NCBI GenBank assembly: GCA_022446795.1
Contig: JAKVBX010000002.1
Span: 117,513 to 181,512, forward strand
Direction of reading: 5' to 3'
Length of the DNA: 64,000 nt
Origin: Phycisphaerales bacterium
Lineage (GTDB): Bacteria > Planctomycetota > Phycisphaerae > Phycisphaerales > SM1A02
The notes below the pieces were generated by a model. The model saw only the letters and a program-made list of their open reading frames with translations, made no database searches and was not told where the DNA came from. Position 1 is the stretch's first letter; every line of letters starts with the position of its first letter. Shown here in pieces: positions 17,901 to 24,759 of the stretch. Made by a program: the position numbers and the translations under genes.

Positions 17901-18449
17901 TCAGGCCGCGTATCCGGCCTCGACCAACTTCAAGACGACCGATCGCACATCGACTTCCAGGGGAAGCGTGCCAATCACGTCTTCGTAGCCCGGGGGTGGT
18001 GTTGTCGCCCAACCACGGGCCTGCCAGCGTTCGAGCAGTCCCTTGGCGGTCTTCATCGCCTGATCCACGTGCCCTGGTTCCAGGCCATCAAGGCTCACGG
18101 CCTGGGTAGCGGATTGACCCGCCTTTTCGTCGCCCGTGGATGACTGAAGGCCCAGGGCGTCTGCCAGCAGACCGCCCAATGACGCCAGGCCCTCTACGGC
18201 TGCTCGCGGTGCCGCCATGAGCGTGTCCAGGACCGGATTCGTCGCCGACTGTCTTTCCAGGAGCAGCAGGAGGTCATTCACATCAACGATGCCGTCATCA
18301 TTGAGATCCGCATGCGAATCCGATTCGCCCCAGTTGCGGATGATGTCCTCGATCGTCACCTCGTCCGAAACCTGGTCATCCCCCCGGGGTGACGCCACGG
18401 CCTCTGGCTTGGTGATCGTGACAGGATTATTGGACGTGAGTTCGATCAT
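17901..18449 (-). CDS. EF-hand/dockerin-like calcium loop protein without signal peptide
   Basis: 182 residues, unrecognised apart from one dockerin/EF-hand calcium loop near residue 46-60 (ADLNDDGIVDVNDLLLLL), with Asp/Asn at positions 1, 3, 5, 9 and 12 and Gly at 6. In this lineage such loops are usually at the C-terminus of secreted proteins; here the loop is N-terminal and no signal peptide is present. The rest is helical with a low-complexity middle. GAGGAG precedes the ATG. It ends 2 bp from the convergent rlmE stop. Confidence 0.6.
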   Translation of the reverse strand: MIELTSNNPVTITKPEAVASPRGDDQVSDEVTIEDIIRNWGESDSHADLNDDGIVDVNDLLLLLERQSATNPVLDTLMAAPRAAVEGLASLGGLLADALGLQSSTGDEKAGQSATQAVSLDGLEPGHVDQAMKTAKGLLERWQARGWATTPPPGYEDVIGTLPLEVDVRSVVLKLVEAGYAA

Positions 18450-18568
18450 GGCTGGCTCCTCGTGATCTTCACAAGGTCCGCCGCAATCGCAATGCCGGTC
18501 CGACAGACCGTATCAACCGCACCATGGCGCAGGTGATGCCGACCGCCGCGCAAGAACCGCTTGCTCGC

Positions 18569-19594
18569 TCAAACGCCTGCCGTGATACCCGCTGCGGCGA
18601 TGATCCGCTCGGCGGTTCGCACCGCTGCACTTCCTGCTTCCGCGTCCACGTCAGGTCGGACGCCGGTCCGGACCGAGTTCAGGAAGTCCTCTGCCTGCAG
18701 CCGCAGGGGTTCGGCATCCTCGACAACCAGGTCCTCGAAGCTGACGAGGTCAAGGTAGTTGACGTCAGACAGATCCTCGCCCGCCTGGAGCCTTGAACGG
18801 ATGTCATCCAACTGCGTCGCATTGGCCGAGCGACGCACGACCGTCCCGGTTCGCGTGACGAAGTCCGCCGACACGTACAGGTCCTCGCAGATGATCCGGA
18901 GCTTCCGCTCGGTCTTCAGGGCCAGGCGACTGGCTGTCACGTTGGCGACACATCGATCCCCGAGATCATCCGGGGAATAGGTCAGCCGCACATTGCAGAC
19001 ATCCTCGGCCTCTGACAGCACGGCGACGGCATTGGCCTGGATGTCCTCCGGCTCACGACCGATCAACATCGTCAGCAGGTCCAGGTCGTGAATCATCATG
19101 TCCAGGACGACGCCCACGTCAACGCTCCGGAACGTCATCGGCGAGATGCGATGAAGTTCAAGGTGCCTCGGTCGGAACTCGCCCAGGTTCCGGATCGCTC
19201 GCATCACCGGGTCATAACGCACCACGTGACCGACCTGGAGTGAGACGCCCTTGCGGTTGGCGGCGTCGGCAATGGCCGACGCATCCTCGGCCGTCGGTGC
19301 CAGGGGCTTCTCGATGAGACAGGACACGCCGGCGTCGATCAACTGTTCCGCCGCCTCACGGTGGTGAATGGTCGGTGTCGCGATGGTGACGGCCTCGACG
19401 CCCAGGTCGATCAACTCCGCCACGGTCTCCAGCGGACGACCACCCCACTCGTCGGTGATGTCGCTGCGTCGTGATTCGTCGGCATCAACAACGCCGACCA
19501 GTTCGGCATTGGGCAATTGGGCATAGATCCTGGCATGGTGTCGACCCATCCGGCCTACGCCCACGACGCCACAACGAACTGGTGTACTCGACAT
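18569..19594 (-). CDS. Gfo/Idh/MocA family NAD(P)-dependent oxidoreductase
   Basis: 341 residues. The N-terminal Rossmann fold opens with VGVGRMGRHHARIY, then TIATPTIHH, and the catalytic lysine motif LIEKPLAPT. The middle DMMIHDLDLLTML carries the conserved histidine. No signal peptide, so it is a cytosolic sugar or cyclitol dehydrogenase; the substrate is unknown. UDP-N-acetyl sugar oxidases such as WlbA look similar. GGAGG precedes the start and TAGGAT (minus, about 19619) is a likely -10. A 118-bp gap separates it from the EF-hand gene and shows no feature. Confidence 0.9.
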   Translation of the reverse strand: MSSTPVRCGVVGVGRMGRHHARIYAQLPNAELVGVVDADESRRSDITDEWGGRPLETVAELIDLGVEAVTIATPTIHHREAAEQLIDAGVSCLIEKPLAPTAEDASAIADAANRKGVSLQVGHVVRYDPVMRAIRNLGEFRPRHLELHRISPMTFRSVDVGVVLDMMIHDLDLLTMLIGREPEDIQANAVAVLSEAEDVCNVRLTYSPDDLGDRCVANVTASRLALKTERKLRIICEDLYVSADFVTRTGTVVRRSANATQLDDIRSRLQAGEDLSDVNYLDLVSFEDLVVEDAEPLRLQAEDFLNSVRTGVRPDVDAEAGSAAVRTAERIIAAAGITAGV

Positions 19595-19648
19595 CGTTCC
19601 GTCCCTCCAGAACGGGGCATCCTAGCAGTTTGCCCGCCAGGCAACGGC

Positions 19649-20821
19649 TCATGAGTCCCCTGTACCGTCCGATGAACCATGGTCCGAAAGGGGAATGTCC
19701 CCCGTATCCGGCCAGTCGGGTGACGGTGGTGGCTCCGAACGAGGGCCGACCGTCTCCATCCCGACCGCCGCGTTCATGGATTCACGCTTCGCCTTCTTCC
19801 GCTCGGGCCGCGTGGCTTCCATCTGCTTGATGCGAACCGACCATCGCGCGCGGTTGATCAACTGCATGAGCGAGAGAAAGACCACGAAGAACATCACCCA
19901 CCAGAGGCCCAGGAAGACGACCAGGATCAGGGCATGCAGCCCGCCATAGGGGGAAGCGGAGATCCCCTCGGTGACATGCGCCGGGTATGGGGCGATCCAG
20001 ATGGCGATCGAGTAGATCGGGAACAGGAAGGCCGCGAAGAGAAACTGCCCCGCGCTCCGCCGCATGTAGAGGTCCTTGGCGACGACCGACAGGAGATAGA
20101 GCGCCCCGACGATCCCGACTCCGGCCAGGACGAACATCACGCAGGTGGCCGCGTACACCACGCCCTCGGCCCCGCCCACTTTGTCCTTGAGCAGGGCCCA
20201 GGTCAACAGGAACCCGATCGGCCAGCACCACTGGGAGATCTTGACCGCACGCCGCAGCGTCTTCAGAGGTGACAACCCACCATCAATCGTCGACGGCAGT
20301 GCGACGAACAGGCCGCCGGCCCAGGCCGTGGACGTGATGAACATGATCATCGTGTACTCGTGACCCGGCACGTTCGCGACCAGGACCACCAGTTGCATGA
20401 AGAGCGAAACAAACGTCGCACCCGCGAGGACCAGCAGGCTGCTTTGCCAGGTGGCGGACTGCAGCAGTGAATCCGGGACCAGCACGGGGTCCATGTACTG
20501 GCGAACCGCGGGTCGGTAGGGCGCCCCGCACTCGGGACAGCGGCCCGCGGGCGGCAGGCCCACGAGCAGGTAGCCGCACCCGCCGCACTTGGGCGGTGGT
20601 GCCGGCTTCGACTTCTTCTCGGGCGGATCGAATGGACCGTCGCCGCCTGCAGCCTCCGGTGGCGGGAACTCCGGTGCCCCGCACTCCGGGCACCGGGCGG
20701 GCCGCTCCAGGCCCCGCAGGGGATAGTCACACTCACGACAGAATCGGTCCGTGTCCCGGCGGCGATCTTCCTCAGGATGTTGGGACTGGAGATGCTCCAG
20801 GAAGCGTTCGTCGATGGGCAT
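19649..20821 (-). CDS. Multi-pass membrane protein with two zinc ribbons
   Basis: 390 residues. Two N-terminal zinc ribbons of the same design, CRECDYPLRGL...RCPECGAPE (about 28-50) and CGGCGYLLVGL...RCPECGAPY (about 79-102), are separated by a Pro/Lys-rich linker. Six or more hydrophobic segments follow from about residue 120 to 325, and the C-terminal 60 residues are charged and Ser/Asp-rich. The spacing CxxC-YxLxGL-CPECG is very common in Phycisphaerae membrane proteins. No enzyme motif seen. GGGAGG precedes the ATG. The gap to purQ is 20 bp, so it may be the downstream member of a purQ transcript. Confidence 0.7.
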   Translation of the reverse strand: MPIDERFLEHLQSQHPEEDRRRDTDRFCRECDYPLRGLERPARCPECGAPEFPPPEAAGGDGPFDPPEKKSKPAPPPKCGGCGYLLVGLPPAGRCPECGAPYRPAVRQYMDPVLVPDSLLQSATWQSSLLVLAGATFVSLFMQLVVLVANVPGHEYTMIMFITSTAWAGGLFVALPSTIDGGLSPLKTLRRAVKISQWCWPIGFLLTWALLKDKVGGAEGVVYAATCVMFVLAGVGIVGALYLLSVVAKDLYMRRSAGQFLFAAFLFPIYSIAIWIAPYPAHVTEGISASPYGGLHALILVVFLGLWWVMFFVVFLSLMQLINRARWSVRIKQMEATRPERKKAKRESMNAAVGMETVGPRSEPPPSPDWPDTGDIPLSDHGSSDGTGDS

Positions 20822-20841
20822 CGTCGCCTCCCGTTATCGCA

Positions 20842-21660
20842 TCATGCCGAGACCGTGGCCGGGCGTCCTGCCGTGACCCAGGAGACCGCATTTCGGAACA
20901 TCGCCAATCCAGGCGGATCACCACGTCGGTCCGACTCATCCAGGCGGGTCCAGTAGGGATGCTGGGTCCATCGCGTGTATCGCTCCGGATGCGGCATGAG
21001 ACCGAGGATCAGGCCCGAGGCATCGCAGATGCCCGCCACGTGTCCCTCGGATCCGTTGGGATCATCATCTGAGGCATACCGAACAGCAATACGTCCGGCA
21101 CGTTCAAGATCATCAAGTCGACCACCGGAAACGAATCGCCCTTCACCATGCGCGATGGGCAGCAGCGAGGCATCGGGTTCGGGTTCAAGCCCCCGCGTCC
21201 AGACACACACGGTCTCGGCCGGGTACTCGACACGCACCCAGCGATCGATGAACCGCGCAGACTCGTTGTCAACCAACGCGACTTCCGAGGAGGCGGGCGT
21301 CGTCGGCCACGCTTCCCCGGCCTCCGGACCGGGCAGGAGGCCCGCCTGGACCGCGATCTGGAATCCGTTGCACGGTGCGATCATGGGCGCCCCACGCTCC
21401 ACGGCACGAAGCAGTCCCTCCCAGAGGTGCGATCGGATGACCTGGGCAGCAATACGCCCCGCGGCAACCGCGTCACCGTAGGAGAAGCCACCCGGCAGGC
21501 CGATGAGTTCCGCTTCGTCCAGCATCCCCGGCGAGGCCGCCAGGCGATTCACATGGACACGACGGGCGTCTGCACCGGCCAGCGTGAAGGCCTCGCAGAG
21601 TTCCTCATCACAGTTGATACCGGGGGCAGTGACTACCAACGCCAGGGGTCGATCGGACAT
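20842..21660 (-). CDS. purQ: FGAM synthase glutaminase subunit PurQ
   Basis: 272 residues, longer than the roughly 230-residue Bacillus type. Supplies ammonia from glutamine to PurL in the fourth step of purine synthesis. Class-I glutamine amidotransferase motifs are visible: IGLPGGFSYGD, the catalytic cysteine C97 in APCNGFQ, and the histidine/glutamate pair in LMPHPER. It is not adjacent to purL, which lies about 4 kb away on the same strand. The ATG is 6 nt after TACAAT without a Shine-Dalgarno, so a leaderless transcript is likely. Confidence 0.95.
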   Translation of the reverse strand: MSDRPLALVVTAPGINCDEELCEAFTLAGADARRVHVNRLAASPGMLDEAELIGLPGGFSYGDAVAAGRIAAQVIRSHLWEGLLRAVERGAPMIAPCNGFQIAVQAGLLPGPEAGEAWPTTPASSEVALVDNESARFIDRWVRVEYPAETVCVWTRGLEPEPDASLLPIAHGEGRFVSGGRLDDLERAGRIAVRYASDDDPNGSEGHVAGICDASGLILGLMPHPERYTRWTQHPYWTRLDESDRRGDPPGLAMFRNAVSWVTAGRPATVSA

Positions 21661-21666
21661 GTGTTC

Positions 21667-21672
21667 ATTGTA
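21667..21672 (-). promoter_or_regulatory. -10 element TACAAT of purQ (leaderless geometry)
   Basis: TACAAT on the minus strand ends 6 nt before the purQ ATG at 21660. Confidence 0.55.
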
Positions 21673-21692
21673 CGGGGGACGCGACGGCCATC

Positions 21693-21721
21693 TTGCTGGC
21701 TTGCCCGCGGATCGTCATACT
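21693..21721 (+). promoter_or_regulatory. galE promoter, -35 TTGCTG and -10 CATACT
   Basis: TTGCTG (21693-21698) and CATACT (21716-21721) are separated by exactly 17 bp; the ATG is 11 nt further on, leaving a leader of only a few bases. Confidence 0.5.
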
Positions 21722-21732
21722 GACCCACGCCC

Positions 21733-22728
21733 ATGAGCCTCCCCCCGCCACAATGCGTGCTCGTGACCGGTGGTGCCGGATACGTGGGCTCTCACGCGGC
21801 CCTCGAACTGCTGCGAGCCGGCCACCAGGTCATCATCGTGGACACGCTGGAGAGATCCTCCGGGGAGGCGATCGAACGCCTCCGCAGGATCGGCGACATC
21901 GAGTTCATCCAGGGGGACTGCGGTGACCCGGAAATCGTCGCCCAGCCGCTGTCCCGAGCAGACACCGTGATGCACTTCGCGGCCTACGCTCGGGTGGAAG
22001 AGTCGATCGAATGCCCGGAGCGATACCAGCACAACAACGTCGAGGTCACCCGTTCGTTGCTGAAGTCAGCCATCAAGGCCGGCGTCTCACGATTCATCTT
22101 CTCGAGCACCTGCGCGGTCTATGGCAGCCCTGGCCCGGAGCATCTCCCCGTCACGGAAAACGCTCCGATGGATCCGCAGAACCCCTACGGCGACACCAAG
22201 GTCCAGGCGGAAGCCGTGCTGGCCGCCGCATCTGCACCCCATCCCTTTGCCACCGGCGTGCTCCGCTACTTCAACGTGATCGGTGCTGACGCCGACGGTG
22301 CGCTGGCGGAACCGGTGGTCGAAGCACGACTGCTGTGCGCCTGTCTGCAGGCCGCCCGGGGTGAACGGGACCACTTCACGATCAATGGAACCGACTACGA
22401 CACACCGGATGGAACCGCCGTCCGGGACTTCGTCCATGTCACCGATATCGCTGGAGCGCATGGCTCTCTGATGACGGCCCTCGAGGATGGCCAGCACCTC
22501 GTGTGCAACGTCGGATGTGGTCATGGCACCAGCGTGCGTGACATCGTGCAGGCCGTCGAAGCCGTGTGCGGGCACCCGATCAGCGTGGTGGAAGGCCCCC
22601 GACGTCCCGGCGACATCCCGGCCACCTGGGCCGACACGACTCGGATTCGCGAGACGCTCAACTGGTCGCCTCGATACGACGACATCGCGGCGATGGTGTC
22701 CACCTCCTGGAACGCCGATCGCGCATGA
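21733..22728 (+). CDS. galE: UDP-glucose 4-epimerase
   Basis: 331 residues of the extended short-chain dehydrogenase family; interconverts UDP-glucose and UDP-galactose with bound NAD. The nucleotide motif is VTGGAGYVGSHAALEL at the N-terminus, followed by the MHFAAYARVEES segment, FSSTCAVYG with the active-site Ser/Thr, the catalytic pair in NPYGDTK, and LRYFNVIGAD. The length fits GalE. It could act on another UDP-hexose, since GalE and WbpP-type enzymes look alike at this level. It is monocistronic and its 3' end faces the secreted repeat protein gene 25 bp away. Confidence 0.88.
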   Translation: MSLPPPQCVLVTGGAGYVGSHAALELLRAGHQVIIVDTLERSSGEAIERLRRIGDIEFIQGDCGDPEIVAQPLSRADTVMHFAAYARVEESIECPERYQHNNVEVTRSLLKSAIKAGVSRFIFSSTCAVYGSPGPEHLPVTENAPMDPQNPYGDTKVQAEAVLAAASAPHPFATGVLRYFNVIGADADGALAEPVVEARLLCACLQAARGERDHFTINGTDYDTPDGTAVRDFVHVTDIAGAHGSLMTALEDGQHLVCNVGCGHGTSVRDIVQAVEAVCGHPISVVEGPRRPGDIPATWADTTRIRETLNWSPRYDDIAAMVSTSWNADRA

Positions 22729-22753
22729 TCGAAAACGACTCGATTCGAACCGA

Positions 22754-24391
22754 TTACGGACAGATCGTGCCGAACGCGTTCACCACGTAGATCAAGTCCG
22801 TGATATTGATCACGCCGTTGCCATCAACATCCCCGGGACAGGTGGCCGGGCAGGTCAGGCAGACGGAACCGATCCCGAGGAACGTTCCGCCCAGGGCCGT
22901 GCACACGGAATCGCTGGTCAACGTGCAGCCGCTCACCACGCAGCAGGCCCCCCGGGTCGTCTGAGAGCAATTGACACAATCCCCGCCGACACCCAGCCAG
23001 GCACCCCCCAGCGCCGTGCAGTCAGTCTCGTCGGTATCCACGCAACCACTCGTCACGCAGCACGGGCCCGTCAGGTTGGCCACGCAGCCGGCACATGGGG
23101 TCCCGACACCCATCCAGGTACCGCCCAGCGATGTGCAGTCCGCATCGGTCGTAGCCAGGCAGCCGCTCGCCACGCAACAGGCACCGGTTGACGGTGGCGT
23201 GGCGCAGGTGGCACAAGTCGTTCCGCTGCCCAGGAACGTGCCACCAAGCGCGGCACAATCCGTTGAGGTCGTCAGGGCACAACCGTTCTCGACACAACAC
23301 GCCCCAGTGGACGTGCAGAAGGAACAATCGACTCCATCTCCCAGCCACGTGCCGCCAGAAGCGACACAAGCCGATTCCGTCGTCGTTGAACAAGTGGATC
23401 CCACGCAGCAGGCACCAGTCGGATCGGTCGGACAGGCCGAGCACAACGTGCCATCACCGAGCCAGTTGCCGCCGACGGCCGTACACGCATCCTGGGTCGA
23501 AATCGTACATCCCGCTGACTCGCAACACGCACCAGTGACACCATGCAGCCCCAGTGAGTGGTAGAGGCCAGCGGCAACGGCGGTCATGGCCTGGCTGGGC
23601 GGCGTGCTCTGTCCCTCGGAGTTCAATCCCCAGGCCACCACGGTGCCATCCGCCTTCACGGCCAGGCTGTGGTATCCACCCGCGGCAACCTGGACGTACG
23701 TCCCGGCCGGCGGCGTGCACTGTCCGTAGTAGTCGGATCCCCAGCAGACGATCGTTCCGTCAGTTGCCAATGCCACCGTGTGGTAGATGCCCGCATCGAT
23801 CTGCGAGAACGTGCCAGCGGGAACCACCGTCTGGCCGTAGAAGGACTGGCCCCAGGCCACGGCCGTGCCATCAGACTTCAAGGCGACGCTGTGGTAACCA
23901 CCAGCGGCAATATTCGTGTAGACGCCGGCAGGTGATGTCGCCTGGCCGTAGTGATCGGCGCCCCAGCAGGCGATGGTCCCGTTGGACTCCAGTGCCAGGG
24001 AATGGTCCTTGCCCGCTGCGATCCGTGTGTATGTCCCGGTGAGCGGAATATTCGTCTGCTGGGACCACTGCGCGCCCCAGGCGGCCAGCGTGCCGTCGGT
24101 CTTCAGGCCGACCGTGTGGAAGTTGCCGGCAACAACCTGCGTCCAGGCCCCGTTCTGGGGTGTTGACTGTCCGTAGGTGTCGGATCCCCAGCACGCGATC
24201 GTTCCATCGATCTTCAATCCAACGGAGTGGTAGGCGCCACACGAGATCTGGCTGAAGGTCCCGGTCGGCACCGCTGTCTGGTTCTCGTTGTTGCGACCCC
24301 AACCGGTGATGTCACCAGCACCCAGTACCGGCGGCACCATCACCAACAGGGCCATGCCAATACACAGGCCAAGGACTGTTCTGTTCGTCAT
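22754..24391 (-). CDS. Secreted RCC1-propeller / six-cysteine-repeat / dockerin protein
   Basis: 545 residues in three parts after a signal peptide (MTNRTVLGLCIGMALLVMVP..LGA). Part one is seven RCC1-like blades of about 38 residues, each with an AGxYHSVALKxDGTxxxWG core. Part two is six tandem repeats of about 37 residues, each with six cysteines in the order CC-x4-C, C, then CxxC, with a GGxWLGxG turn. Part three is a single dockerin-like calcium loop (GDVDGNGVINITDL) near the C-terminus. Probably an extracellular or surface protein with adhesive or scaffold role. I chose ATG 24391 because GGGGAG precedes it; the frame extends upstream to 24463 without plausible signal. Confidence 0.8.
   Translation of the reverse strand: MTNRTVLGLCIGMALLVMVPPVLGAGDITGWGRNNENQTAVPTGTFSQISCGAYHSVGLKIDGTIACWGSDTYGQSTPQNGAWTQVVAGNFHTVGLKTDGTLAAWGAQWSQQTNIPLTGTYTRIAAGKDHSLALESNGTIACWGADHYGQATSPAGVYTNIAAGGYHSVALKSDGTAVAWGQSFYGQTVVPAGTFSQIDAGIYHTVALATDGTIVCWGSDYYGQCTPPAGTYVQVAAGGYHSLAVKADGTVVAWGLNSEGQSTPPSQAMTAVAAGLYHSLGLHGVTGACCESAGCTISTQDACTAVGGNWLGDGTLCSACPTDPTGACCVGSTCSTTTESACVASGGTWLGDGVDCSFCTSTGACCVENGCALTTSTDCAALGGTFLGSGTTCATCATPPSTGACCVASGCLATTDADCTSLGGTWMGVGTPCAGCVANLTGPCCVTSGCVDTDETDCTALGGAWLGVGGDCVNCSQTTRGACCVVSGCTLTSDSVCTALGGTFLGIGSVCLTCPATCPGDVDGNGVINITDLIYVVNAFGTICP
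22860..23555 (-). repeat. Six tandem six-cysteine repeats (protein-level) in the secreted repeat protein
   Basis: Six copies of a module of about 37 codons. Each has the order TGACC, x4 or so, C, a Cys about eight residues later, GGxWLGxG, then CxxC. DNA copies are diverged, so the array is not recent. Confidence 0.75.
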
Positions 24392-24615
24392 CACGCTCCC
24401 CCTCACCCTGCGGCGTGCGATTCCAAGGCCACGACGCAAATCAACGCTGACTCGGGACGCCAACCGACAAATTCGCCGGGAACGACCCGATACGGAGGCC
24501 CTGGCCTACGGCAGACCTGCGGGTTCCGCATCGGTGGAGGATAGCCTTGCCATCGCGGATTTCGGATGACGTAAGTCCATATCGGACAGGTATTTTCGTG
24601 GCTGAAACTGCCTGT

Positions 24616-24652
24616 CTTACCAGGCTTAACAATTGCCTTACCCAGATTAACA
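24616..24652. promoter_or_regulatory. Pair of 16-nt direct repeats, 21-bp period
   Basis: CTTACCAGGCTTAACA (24616-24631) and CTTACCCAGATTAACA (24637-24652) share 13 of 16 bases and begin 21 bp apart, i.e. two helical turns. This is the pattern expected of a dimeric regulator's operator or activator site upstream of the secreted repeat protein gene. Confidence 0.45.
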
Positions 24653-24672
24653 GCCGGCTTTAATCTGCTCGC

Positions 24673-24714
24673 CCGAAGGGGTTTTAGGTGCTCTTGGGGG
24701 TCCTAAGGCTTCGG
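24673..24714 (-). terminator. Bipartite hairpin after purL, possible terminator
   Basis: CCGAAG (24673-24678) pairs with CTTCGG (24709-24714), and inside it TTAGG (24684-24688) with CCTAA (24702-24706). It lies 46 bp past the purL stop; there is no clear U-run. Confidence 0.35.
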
Positions 24715-24759
24715 TTCCTCGCCGCCCAGGACAGCCAGCGGAGCGGCCCTGGTCACCGG

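Larger units (their letters stand above)
24392..24759. other. 368-bp AT-richer intergenic region with hairpin and 21-bp spaced repeats
   Basis: Lies downstream of purL and upstream of the secreted repeat protein, both on the minus strand. The part from about 24560 to 24700 is less GC-rich than its surroundings. It contains a bipartite hairpin (24673-24714), two 16-nt direct repeats 21 bp apart (24616-24652), and an inverted GACAGG/CCTGTC pair flanking about 24585-24616. No ORF. Confidence 0.6.
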
